A model generated the notes under the pieces. The model saw only the letters and a program-made list of their open reading frames with translations. It did no database searches and was not told the DNA's origin. Made by a program: the position numbers and the translations under genes. Positions 31,293 through 38,358 of a stretch of DNA of 38,358 nucleotides are shown here, one piece after another. This DNA is from JBCBSZ01 sp039185015 (GTDB taxonomy: Bacteria > Actinomycetota > Acidimicrobiia > Acidimicrobiales > Poriferisodalaceae). The stretch is taken from assembly GCA_039185015.1 (NCBI GenBank), contig JBCDAU010000051.1, positions 1 through 38,358 on the forward strand, read 5' to 3'. Within the stretch, counting starts at the first letter, position 1; the number at the start of each line of letters is the position of its first letter.

Positions 31293-33215
31293 TCAGACGG
31301 GCGTCGGCAGCTCGAACCGGCTCGTCACGTTGGCGAGATCCGTCGCGAGATCGGCGAGGTCCTCCGCAGCTCGGGTGGCCTCGGCCGCAGCCGACTCCGT
31401 CTGCAGCGCCGAATCCGACATCGCGCCGCCGGTGCTCGCCACCTGGGTCACGTCGGTGCTGGCCCGATCCAGCATCGTGGCGATCTCCTCCACGGTCGCG
31501 TGCTGCTGCTCGACAGCGGCCGCGATCGTCTCGGCCGACTCGTTGACGGTCGAGATCGCTTCGTTCACGGATCCGTTCGAGGCCGCTACCTCGGTGCAGG
31601 CGAGCTGCACCTGCCGGATCTGACCGTCGATCTCGTCGAGAGACCGCGCCGTGTCCTCCGCGAGTGCCTTGACCTCGGCGGCCACGACGGCGAAGCCGCT
31701 CCCGGCCTCACCTGCCCGTGCAGCCTCGATCGCAGCGTTCAGGGCGAGGAGCGACGTCTGGTCCGAGATGTTGCTGATCACCTCCAGGACGGTGCCGATC
31801 TGTTCGCTGGCGCCGGAGAGCTCGCGGATCGTGGCGTCGCTGCGGCCCGCTGCGTCGACGGCCACGGTTGCCTCGTGGGCCGTCGAGGTACTGGAGTCGG
31901 CGATGGATCCGATCGAGGTGCGGAACTCAGCCGCCATGGCGGCGACGTTGATCACGAGCTCCTCGATGCTCGCCCCTCCCGTCGCGACCGTCGTCGCGCC
32001 GGCCGCGGTCTCGGACGCCGCCGAGCTCAGCTGCTGTGCCGTCGCAGCGAGTTCCTCGGAAGCAGCGGCGAGCTGCGAGCCGGTCTCGGTCAGGCGGCCG
32101 ATGATGTCGACGAGGTTCGTCGACATCATCCGCAGGGACGCTCCGAGCTCGCCCGGCAGTTCCTGGCGGAGTGAGTCATCGGCGAGGCGCCCGTCGGCGA
32201 CCGCCGAGGCCTGCGCGCCCACGAGCCGGAGGTTGTCGCCCATCGCGGCGAGGCTCCGACCGAGCTCGCCCGGCAGGTCCGCGTCGAGGGCCGTGTCGGC
32301 GGTGCGGCCGCCACCGGCGGCATCCGCCATCGCCCCGACCGCTCGGAGGTTGTCGGTCATCGCAGCGAAGGAGGCGCCCAGCGCACCGGGCACGGGCTCG
32401 TCCAGCACCGGGTCGGAGACCTCCCCGGCAGCCACCGCCTCGGCCTTCCGCCCGACGGTGGCGAGCATCGCTTGCATCTCGTTGAAGGTCGATGCGAGGC
32501 GCCCGGACTCGTCGCGGACAACCACGTCGAGCTGATCGACGCCGGTCTCGCCCCGTGCGATGGCCTCGGCGCGACCGGTGACCGCACGGAGCCGCCCGGA
32601 CAGTCGCCGTGACACGAACCAGCCCACGAGCGCAGAGGCGATCGCGCCGCCGACGAGGAGGACCGTCTGGTTCCGCTCGGCCTCGTCGGCGACCGCGATC
32701 ATGTGCGCGGTGTTCTCCTCACCCTCGACGGTGAGCTGGGCGACGAGCGGGATCACGACTTCCTCGAGTCCCTCGACGGCGTGGAGGACGTCGAACGTGA
32801 TGTCCTGCAGCTCGCTGTCGGCCGCCGAGGCGAGTGGTGCGACCGCCGCCTCGATCTCGGTCAGGTGCGCTCCGAGCTCGACGGCGAGGTCGTGGGCCTC
32901 GTCCGAGATCAGCTCGTTCTCCACGAGGTGGCCGTAGGCCTCGCGCGCCGGGACGAAGTGGTCCTCGATCACCTGCGCGCCCTCGGCGAGGGTGTACTTG
33001 CCGTCGGCGATCTCGAGCAGCACGAGGAGCGGTTCCTCCGCGTAGTCCGCACGCACCTCCGCGACTTCCTCGAGCGGGATGAGCGAAGCGTCGTGGAGCA
33101 AGAGCCCCTCCGCCTCCACCCGTCGCAACGAGCTCACGCCCATGGCGCCGGCCACGAGCCCTGCGGCGATGGCGAACGCCACCAAGGACAGGATCTTCGA
33201 CGAGATCGATCTCAT
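31293..33215 (-). CDS. Methyl-accepting chemotaxis protein with tandem HAMP repeats
   Basis: 640 aa. Membrane helix 1 (8-28) and helix 2 (183-203) bound a periplasmic-side four-helix sensor domain (about 30-182). After helix 2 come a HAMP domain (about 204-254) and three further roughly 40-residue HAMP-like repeats (255-294, 295-334, 335-374), each with LPG.LG and an M..NLR ending. The cytoplasmic signalling tip is canonical (483-523: ISDQTSLLALNAAIEAARAGEAGSGF, VVAAEVKALAEDTA), where CheA and CheW bind. No C-terminal pentapeptide for CheR/CheB docking is seen. No chemotaxis or flagellar genes are in the window, so it is an orphan receptor here. Signal unknown. Confidence 0.95.
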   Translation of the reverse strand: MRSISSKILSLVAFAIAAGLVAGAMGVSSLRRVEAEGLLLHDASLIPLEEVAEVRADYAEEPLLVLLEIADGKYTLAEGAQVIEDHFVPAREAYGHLVENELISDEAHDLAVELGAHLTEIEAAVAPLASAADSELQDITFDVLHAVEGLEEVVIPLVAQLTVEGEENTAHMIAVADEAERNQTVLLVGGAIASALVGWFVSRRLSGRLRAVTGRAEAIARGETGVDQLDVVVRDESGRLASTFNEMQAMLATVGRKAEAVAAGEVSDPVLDEPVPGALGASFAAMTDNLRAVGAMADAAGGGRTADTALDADLPGELGRSLAAMGDNLRLVGAQASAVADGRLADDSLRQELPGELGASLRMMSTNLVDIIGRLTETGSQLAAASEELAATAQQLSSAASETAAGATTVATGGASIEELVINVAAMAAEFRTSIGSIADSSTSTAHEATVAVDAAGRSDATIRELSGASEQIGTVLEVISNISDQTSLLALNAAIEAARAGEAGSGFAVVAAEVKALAEDTARSLDEIDGQIRQVQLACTEVAASNGSVNEAISTVNESAETIAAAVEQQHATVEEIATMLDRASTDVTQVASTGGAMSDSALQTESAAAEATRAAEDLADLATDLANVTSRFELPTPV

Positions 33216-33366
33216 GTCATCCCCCGGGATGCCACCGTTATTGTCGGACGGCCCCCGCTACCACACCAGAGCCTCTCCGCCCCATCGACAATTCGCCCAT
33301 CGATCTTGAGGAGTTCGCCACCGAGGGGCTCGCTCCCGGCGAGCACTCCAGGGCGCGCGAAGCGAG

Positions 33367-33372
33367 CAGAAT
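33367..33372 (+). promoter_or_regulatory. Candidate leaderless -10 element of the molybdoenzyme gene
   Basis: CAGAAT keeps the conserved second A and last T of the -10 box and is followed by 6 bases and GTG 33379. No Shine-Dalgarno sequence is present. Confidence 0.35.
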
Positions 33373-33378
33373 GGCGTC

Positions 33379-34008
33379 GTGGCCAGCTTCTTCGACCGGA
33401 ACCGCAAGGCGCTCATCGCGAAGGGCATCGCTCCGGAGCGCCTCCCACCGGGGCAGTACTCGACCGATCGCTTCCCGGTGCTCCACGTCGGTGACGTGCC
33501 CGACTACGGCGACCTGTCGAACTGGTCGTTGACCATCGGTGGCGCCACGGAGCGGCAGATGGTCCTGTCGTGGGCGGAGATCCTCGACCTCCCCCAGGTC
33601 GAGACCGTGGTCGACATCCACTGCGTGACCAAGTGGTCGAAGTTCGACACCGCCTGGCGCGGGGTGGCCATGGAGACGATCTTCGAACTCGTGGGTGTGT
33701 TGCCCGAGGCGAACTTCCTGATCGAGCACGCAGAGGGCGGCTACACGACCAACGTGCCGCTCCACCGCATCCGCGGCAACGACGACCAGGGACGACCGCG
33801 AGCGTTCATCGGGCACACCTTCGACGGCGAGCCCCTCGACCCCGAGCACGGCTACCCGCTGCGGATGGTCATCCCCGAGCTCTACTTCTGGAAGTCCGCC
33901 AAGTGGCTCCGTGGTCTGGAGCTCAGCGTCGGCGACCAGCCCGGCTTCTGGGAGCGGAACGGCTACCACAACGAGGGCGACCCGTTCCTCGAGCAGCGCT
34001 TCGGCTGA
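33379..34008 (+). CDS. Sulfite-oxidase-fold molybdopterin oxidoreductase (MsrP/YedY-like)
   Basis: 209 aa from GTG 33379. The molybdopterin-binding fold is recognised by the molybdenum-ligand Cys82 in DIHCVTKWS, by WRGVAM after it, and by the C-terminal ELYFWKSAKWLRGLEL. It matches the roughly 200-aa 'sulfite oxidase-like oxidoreductase' group. There is no Tat or Sec signal, so unlike periplasmic MsrP it is probably cytoplasmic, and no heme-binding MsrQ partner is adjacent. The reaction is unknown: an oxo-transfer such as sulfoxide reduction is possible. Confidence 0.92.
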   Translation: MASFFDRNRKALIAKGIAPERLPPGQYSTDRFPVLHVGDVPDYGDLSNWSLTIGGATERQMVLSWAEILDLPQVETVVDIHCVTKWSKFDTAWRGVAMETIFELVGVLPEANFLIEHAEGGYTTNVPLHRIRGNDDQGRPRAFIGHTFDGEPLDPEHGYPLRMVIPELYFWKSAKWLRGLELSVGDQPGFWERNGYHNEGDPFLEQRFG

Positions 34009-34041
34009 GCGGGCTCGTCCTCCCTCCTCGGGCGGCGGCCG

Positions 34042-35793
34042 TCAGGTCGGGAAGCCCGTGACCGTCGTGACGGAGTCCGGCGGTGGGTCGTCGCCGAGGC
34101 TGCCGAGGAAGGGCAGGTTCGAGAAGTTGAAGATGCCCCCGTCGCTGGCGACCATCAGGTAGCCGTCGCCGAAGGGCACCGCTCCCACCACCGGCTGGTT
34201 GAGCGGCACCCCACCCATCGAGCCGAGGAACTCGGCCTCGAAGGAGAAGATCCCGCCGTCGTTCGCGACGAGCCAGTAGCCGACACCATCCGGGTCGAGG
34301 GCGATGCCGACCACCGGGCCGTTGAGGGTCTGACCGCCCATCGAGCCGTGGAACTCGGCGTCGCCGATGGCGAACACGCCGCCGTCGAACCCGATCATGT
34401 AGACGCCGCCGCCCGTGGGTGTCGCCACCGAGTCGATGATCGGCCCGTTGAGGGCCGGTGCGATGCCGAGGTCGACGAGGTCCTCGATGTCGCCCGCCGC
34501 GCCGAAGGCGAGGGCCCGGCCTCGATTGGTGAAGACCCAGTAGCCGCTCCCGTCCGGGAGGACCGAGATGGTCGACGGCGCCTCACCGTCGGGCAGGGTC
34601 GAGAGGTCCACGTCGCCGAAGCCGGTCGCTCCGGCGAGAGCGTGGACGACCCCGTCGGCGGTGAGGATCCAGAGGCCAGAGCCGTCGGGCGTCGACGCGG
34701 AGTCGACGACGCGGCCCGGCACGGCCCCGGGGTCAGGAGCGTCGCCGAAGCCGTAGAGCTCACCTCCCGCATCGCCCATCCAGTAACCGACCGCATCGCC
34801 GGTCGGCGGCACCGTGTCCGGCGGCATCGTCGTCGGCGTGGTCGGCGACGGGTCGACGGGCGGGGTGAAGCCGTCTCCGGCGAGCCAGGTGAACAGGCTG
34901 AGGGCGTAGTCGAGGTTGTCGAAGCGGGTGATGTCGGTACCGGCCCCGCCCGGGTTGAAGAACGTGTTCCGGTCGTAGTGCCCGGCGAGACGGCCGCTAC
35001 CGACCTCGGCGACCCACAGGGCGGCGTCGTCGGCGGTCGCGGCGCGGGTCGATCCCTGCGCGTCGCCGGGGTTGAGCCGGACCTGCCCCTCTGCGGCCAA
35101 GAGCGTCGTGACGTCGATCGTGGCGCCGCCGAGGTCGAAGGGCGACACGCCCTCGCCATCGATCTCGGTGATCCCGTCGAGGATCGGATGCCCAGGCGTG
35201 ACGAACTCGCTGTCGTCGATCGAGTACGTCCCGGTGTCCTGGTGGACGACGATGCCGTACTCGTCGAGGAACTGCTGGTCCGAGTTGGGGGCGTCCTGCC
35301 AGCTCCCACCGAAGTTGGCGTCGGAGATGAACAGCACTCCCCCGCCGGCCCGGACGTAGGCGTCGAGCGCATCGACCTGCGCAGCGGTGTAGGTCGCGTT
35401 GTTCGAGCCGAGGACGATGACCGCGTAGTCCGTCAGGGTGAGCGCCGTGAGATCGACGGGCTGCCCTTCGCTCGGACCGGACGCGTTCTCGGCCGTCTCG
35501 GCGATCTGCTCGACCTCGAACCCCTCACCCCGCAGGACGTCGGCGAAGGTCGCCCAACCGTGGTTGCCGCCGTCGAAGGACTCGTTGTCGATGTCGGCGA
35601 GCTGCTCGGTCCGGGCGTCGTCGTTGCCGGCTTCGAGGAACCCACCGCTGCGGTCGGCGCCGCGGATGAAGAGCACCTTCGGGTCGTCCTCGTCCTGCGC
35701 TCCAGCCAGACCGGCGGCGCCGAGGAGCGCGGCAATCGCGAGCAGGGCGATCACGAGAGAGCGCCGACGGGTGCGGACGAGTGCAGCAGCCAC
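34042..35793 (-). CDS. Exported protein: GATase-like domain plus beta-propeller repeats
   Basis: 583 aa from GTG 35793. A Sec signal peptide is clear: RTRRRS, a hydrophobic core about 13-29, and a possible cleavage after AGA near residue 32. Residues about 36-310 resemble a class-I glutamine-amidotransferase-like/DUF4350-type flavodoxin fold (KVLFIRGADRSGGF, YAVIVLGSNNATYT, AYVRAGGGVLFISDANF, GHPILDG). A Pro/Thr linker follows (about 312-332). Residues about 335-570 are five or six repeats of the GYWLVANDGGIFSFEAEFLGSMGG kind, a propeller found in secreted proteins of Acidimicrobiia. No catalytic Cys is seen at the GATase elbow, so the first domain may only bind. Function unknown. Confidence 0.82.
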   Translation of the reverse strand: MAAALVRTRRRSLVIALLAIAALLGAAGLAGAQDEDDPKVLFIRGADRSGGFLEAGNDDARTEQLADIDNESFDGGNHGWATFADVLRGEGFEVEQIAETAENASGPSEGQPVDLTALTLTDYAVIVLGSNNATYTAAQVDALDAYVRAGGGVLFISDANFGGSWQDAPNSDQQFLDEYGIVVHQDTGTYSIDDSEFVTPGHPILDGITEIDGEGVSPFDLGGATIDVTTLLAAEGQVRLNPGDAQGSTRAATADDAALWVAEVGSGRLAGHYDRNTFFNPGGAGTDITRFDNLDYALSLFTWLAGDGFTPPVDPSPTTPTTMPPDTVPPTGDAVGYWMGDAGGELYGFGDAPDPGAVPGRVVDSASTPDGSGLWILTADGVVHALAGATGFGDVDLSTLPDGEAPSTISVLPDGSGYWVFTNRGRALAFGAAGDIEDLVDLGIAPALNGPIIDSVATPTGGGVYMIGFDGGVFAIGDAEFHGSMGGQTLNGPVVGIALDPDGVGYWLVANDGGIFSFEAEFLGSMGGVPLNQPVVGAVPFGDGYLMVASDGGIFNFSNLPFLGSLGDDPPPDSVTTVTGFPT

Positions 35794-35888
35794 GGCGGTG
35801 AGTCTCTCGCCTCGCAGCGGCCGCGTGTCGGCGTGACCGGATCCGTTACCGAACGATCACCTTCCCGCCGCACGCCGGACGCGCCGAT

Positions 35889-35920
35889 GGGCCGGCGGGT
35901 CGAGTCCGACCCGCCGGCCC
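35889..35920 (-). terminator. Stem-loop terminator
   Basis: A perfect 13-bp stem (35889-35901 with 35908-35920; arms GGGCCGGCGGGTC and its complement) encloses the 6-base loop GAGTCC. It lies 17 bases beyond the stop of the gene ending at 35937. No T-run follows, as is common in high-GC actinobacteria. Confidence 0.7.
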
Positions 35921-35936
35921 CGTGGGGCAGCGTGGC

Positions 35937-37433
35937 TCAGCGGCCGCAGCGGGTGAGCCAGTAGTAGGCGCCGTCGAGCTGGGCGACGGTGGCCTCGGAC
36001 TCCATCGAGGAGCCGTCCATGAGGGCGAACTCGACCTCGACGATGGTGACGTCCTCGATCGTGATCATGCCGGCCGGCGTGTCGACGTCGATGTCCCGGG
36101 GCTCGCCGATCGACCAGATGTCGACACCGGTGAAGGCGCCCGTCGTCTCGGCGACGTACTCGGCGCACTCGCCGTCGCCGAAGGCCATGGGGATCGCCGG
36201 ATGCAACCGCTCCAGCAGCGCCTCCTGGTCCCGGACGATGTGCTGCTCGACGTACCAGTCGAGGAAGGCGTCCAGGCTCGGATCCTCGGTGACGATCTCG
36301 GCAGGCGGGTCGACGAGGGCCTCGCCGGTGGTCGACTCGTCGAGGACGGGGGCCTCGGTGTCCGCCGCCGCCTCGGCGCTCTCCTGCTCGCTCTCGTCAG
36401 CAGCGCCGTCGTCGGTGAGCGGCGCGGTGCGGGTCGGCTCGAACTCGAAGCACTCGTCGTCGAACGCTGCGCCCTCGGCGCCGGTGACGGTCACCGTGGT
36501 GCCGGGTCCACCGTCGATGGTGCCGAGGAGGTCGACCGGGTCGGTGTCGTCGCCACCGAGCTCGAAGCGATCGAAGGCGTGCTCGCCGTAGCTGTTGATG
36601 CCGAGGGGACCCTCGAAGCGGCCGTCGACGACGGGGATCTGGACCGGCTCGCCACCGTTGAGCGAGGGACCCTCCACCCAGACCCACCCGCCGGTGAGGC
36701 CGTACACCTCGCCGCGCACCCAGATGCCGGAGGGCGAGTTCTGCTCGGCGACCGGCTGGTGCGACACGTTGAAGCAGAGCTGGTTGAGCCCGGGGGTGAC
36801 GGGCTCGTCGACGGGCTCGGCGTCGATGACGTCGTCGGCGAGACCACTGCCGACCGCGATCTCGAACTCGCCGTCGTGCTCGACGACCGGCGGATCGACG
36901 GCGACGAGGGCGTCCTCGTCCTCGGAGACCGTGCCGCCGGACGTCGTGAGCTCGAACCACAGGTCGTCGAGGTCGCTCTGCTGGTGGGCGGGGACGTCCG
37001 GGATCGTGACGGCGACCGAGCCGTCGGTCATCGCCGTGCCCTGCAGGTAGATGCAGAGGTAGACGCTGTCGCACTTCGGAGCGAGGCGGGAGGACCCGCC
37101 GTCCTTGTCGTCCCGGGAGCGGTAGCCCTCGGGCTCGGTGGCGGTGACGGCGTACATGCCGGCCGCCGGGGTGAAGGTCAGGATCGCCTGGCCGTTGGAG
37201 AGGGTCGTCCCGCTGGTGACCTCGTTGTTGCGCTGGTCGATGAGCTGGACGGCCACACCGGTGAGCGGGTTGCCGTTGGTGTCACGGGCGATGACCGTGA
37301 GCTGCTGGGCGTTGTTCGGAGCGGTGGGCGCCAGGGCAGCGTCCGAGCTCCCGCCGTTGAGGGCGAAGAACGAGCCGAGCGCCAGTGCGATGACGGTGAC
37401 GACGGCGAGGGCGGTGGTGAGGTTGCGGTTCAT
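35937..37433 (-). CDS. Exported/membrane-anchored protein with an Ig-like surface domain
   Basis: 498 aa. ATG 37433 is chosen since GGGAG lies 6 bases upstream and MNRNLTTALAVVTVIALALGSFFAL begins a signal or anchor; the frame is open to 37619 but runs over unrelated sequence. Residues about 40-105 look like a SpaA/carboxypeptidase-regulatory prealbumin-like domain (LTVIARDTNGNPLTGVAVQLID, SNGQAILTFTPAAGMYAVTATEPEGY). The middle (about 110-340) is Asp/Gly/Val-rich beta structure with Cys residues. An acidic Glu/Ala/Asp linker follows (about 340-395). The C-terminal about 100 residues (DAFLDWYVEQHIVRDQEALLERLHPAIP through YYWLTRCGR) are an NTF2-like-looking module. Not recognised as a known family; a surface role is inferred. 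The Gly-rich terminator follows it. Confidence 0.7.
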   Translation of the reverse strand: MNRNLTTALAVVTVIALALGSFFALNGGSSDAALAPTAPNNAQQLTVIARDTNGNPLTGVAVQLIDQRNNEVTSGTTLSNGQAILTFTPAAGMYAVTATEPEGYRSRDDKDGGSSRLAPKCDSVYLCIYLQGTAMTDGSVAVTIPDVPAHQQSDLDDLWFELTTSGGTVSEDEDALVAVDPPVVEHDGEFEIAVGSGLADDVIDAEPVDEPVTPGLNQLCFNVSHQPVAEQNSPSGIWVRGEVYGLTGGWVWVEGPSLNGGEPVQIPVVDGRFEGPLGINSYGEHAFDRFELGGDDTDPVDLLGTIDGGPGTTVTVTGAEGAAFDDECFEFEPTRTAPLTDDGAADESEQESAEAAADTEAPVLDESTTGEALVDPPAEIVTEDPSLDAFLDWYVEQHIVRDQEALLERLHPAIPMAFGDGECAEYVAETTGAFTGVDIWSIGEPRDIDVDTPAGMITIEDVTIVEVEFALMDGSSMESEATVAQLDGAYYWLTRCGR

Positions 37434-37516
37434 GTCGGTCTCCCGAGTCGGTGCCGGCTCGCTGCCGGCTAGGTGACTCCACCGTGAGACCGAGGCGTGA
37501 GAACGCCGTGAAACGC

Positions 37517-38017
37517 CTACAAGCGCGGCCCCTCGGCGCGGATCTGCTCGACGGTCTGCATGGCGTCGCGGAGCCGCTCGATCCAGTCGCCCTGGTGCTG
37601 ACCGACCAGGCGGACGCACCAGGCCAGGGCCTCGGAGCGAGAGCGGGCGACGCCGGCATCGATGAGGGTGTCGAGCACGGTCCGCTCGTCGATCCGGAGG
37701 CGGGTCATCACCGGGACGGAGCTGGTGGAGAAGCGAACCTGCAGGTCAGCGCACTCGACCGCCCAGGAGATCTTCCGCTGCCAGCGGGCCTCGGCGTCGA
37801 GGGCGACGGCGACCCGCGCGTCCCTGGTGGCCTCCCGGAACCGATCGGCCACCGCCTCGCAGTCGGCCCGGGACCCTCCGCCGACCAGGCGGCCGATCAC
37901 CATGATCTCGTCCTTGTCCGCCACGACCCGCACGTCGCCGTCGAACCAGTCGGCGGGCAGGCGCTCGCCGAACCAGGCGGCGGCGTCGTCGTGGCTGCAG
38001 GTCGGGCGCTCGGGCAC
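37517..38017 (-). CDS. Conserved actinobacterial protein with C-terminal ribbon-helix-helix-like segment
   Basis: 166 aa from GTG 38017, with GAGGAG 9 bases upstream. The N-terminal half has WFGERLPADWFDGDVRVVADKDEIMVIGRL. The middle contains a charged helix (RFREATRDARVAVALDAEARWQRKISWAVEC). The C-terminal VMTRLRIDERTVLDTLIDAGVARSRSEALAWCVRLVGQH has the strand-helix-helix layout of an RHH DNA-binding fold. I recall similar proteins in many actinobacteria; the function is unknown. It is divergent from lon with a 96-base shared region, so it could regulate lon or itself, which is inference. Confidence 0.8.
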   Translation of the reverse strand: MPERPTCSHDDAAAWFGERLPADWFDGDVRVVADKDEIMVIGRLVGGGSRADCEAVADRFREATRDARVAVALDAEARWQRKISWAVECADLQVRFSTSSVPVMTRLRIDERTVLDTLIDAGVARSRSEALAWCVRLVGQHQGDWIERLRDAMQTVEQIRAEGPRL

Positions 38018-38066
38018 GGCGGTGGGCTCCTCGTCACATCTCGGAGGGAATACTTGCGGGCCTCTC

Positions 38067-38072
38067 TATGAT
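38067..38072 (+). promoter_or_regulatory. lon: Candidate -10 element of lon
   Basis: TATGAT (5 of 6 to consensus) lies 41 bases before the lon ATG, implying a leader of about 35 nt that contains the GGAG ribosome site. No HAIR (HspR) or clear ClgR box is visible in the shared 38018-38113 region. Confidence 0.4.
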
Positions 38073-38113
38073 TACTCGATTACGCAGCTAGGACAACCCC
38101 TGGAGTCGTCCCC

Positions 38114-38358
38114 ATGAGCACCACCGATCTCCGAGTCCTCCCCGTCCTCCCGACGCCGGACGGCGTCGTGTTGCCGGGCATGATCATCACCGTCGCCCTC
38201 GAGTCCGACGAGGCCCGCCTCGCCGTCGAGTCGAGCGCCGACGGTCACCTCGTGCTCGTGCCCCGCATCGACGGGGACTTCTCGCGCCTCGGCGTCACCG
38301 CCCGGGTCGAGAACCGGGGACGGCTGCCCAACGGCACCCCCGCCCTGACCGTCCGCGC
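38114..38358 (+). CDS. lon: Lon protease, N-terminal part (cut by right window edge)
   Basis: 81 codons visible. ATG 38114 has GGAG at 38102-38105 with an 8-base spacer. The sequence is the start of the LON substrate-binding domain in its actinobacterial form: LRVLPVLPTPDGVVLPGM, then a beta-rich stretch ending VENRGRLPNG. The ATPase and Ser-Lys protease domains lie outside the window. Lon degrades misfolded and regulatory proteins in the cytoplasm, including antitoxins of the kind encoded at 4600. It has the RHH-like gene as divergent neighbour. Confidence 0.87.
   Translation, partial: MSTTDLRVLPVLPTPDGVVLPGMIITVALESDEARLAVESSADGHLVLVPRIDGDFSRLGVTARVENRGRLPNGTPALTVR

Noticed and set aside
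33216..33378. Flagellar sigma-28 promoter upstream of the chemoreceptor gene
   Set aside because: Only a loose GCCG...ATAA-like string on the minus strand and no TAAA box at the right spacing.
37494..37507. GGCGT-GAGA-ACGCC hairpin after the RHH-like gene
   Set aside because: The stem is only 5 bp and no T-run follows on the minus strand, so it is too weak to call as a terminator.

Overview
The window is very GC-rich, gene-dense DNA with mostly G/C third codon positions. It looks like an actinobacterium. Supporting signs are a SARP/AfsR-type regulator, an actinobacterial-type Lon start with its usual RHH-like neighbour, many TetR regulators, and several apparently leaderless genes (TANNNT, 6-8 nt, then ATG/GTG). 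The Thr-rich surface proteins and the 'GYWLVANDGGIF'-type propeller fit Acidimicrobiia, but that placement is inference. I saw no rRNA, tRNA, IS element, phage gene or CRISPR, and no stretch over 300 bases without a gene.

Left part (1-12.7 kb): mostly amide, carbamoyl and ureide chemistry. A translationally coupled trio (+) encodes HyuA (cut by the window edge), HyuB with a C-terminal acetone-carboxylase-gamma-like zinc domain, and an isochorismatase-fold cysteine hydrolase. Next come a PIN/Phd toxin-antitoxin pair (-), a lipoprotein with a glycosidase-like TIM barrel (-), and a YdbS/YdbT-like pair of bacterial PH-domain membrane proteins (+). A divergent group follows: an unusual asparaginase-like enzyme and an amidase (-), facing a RutB/biuret-hydrolase-like cysteine hydrolase and a cupin-AtzH/HpxZ fusion (+). 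The likely theme is scavenging of nitrogen from a cyclic amide or ureide, but no substrate can be read from sequence.

Middle part (12.8-25.1 kb): a 1162-aa SARP/ATPase regulator meets a TetR gene tail to tail, with overlapping stop codons. The TetR gene is divergent from an SDR gene and shares a palindromic operator with it. Then come a flavin amine oxidase overlapping a DinB-like gene (-), an alpha/beta hydrolase and an FAD monooxygenase (+), a DUF1330 protein (-), a tyrosine phosphatase, a YidB-like protein, a tandem-repeat spacer, an unknown protein (+), and a membrane-anchored beta/gamma-crystallin on a poly-Thr stalk (-).

Right part (25.3-38.4 kb): a TetR-P450-SDR-thioesterase-MFS run (+) looks like one catabolic or modification operon. 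It is followed by a 2-oxoglutarate/Fe(II) dioxygenase and an orphan multi-HAMP chemoreceptor (-), a sulfite-oxidase-fold molybdoenzyme (+), two exported proteins (-), an RHH-like conserved actinobacterial protein (-), and the start of lon (+), cut by the right edge.
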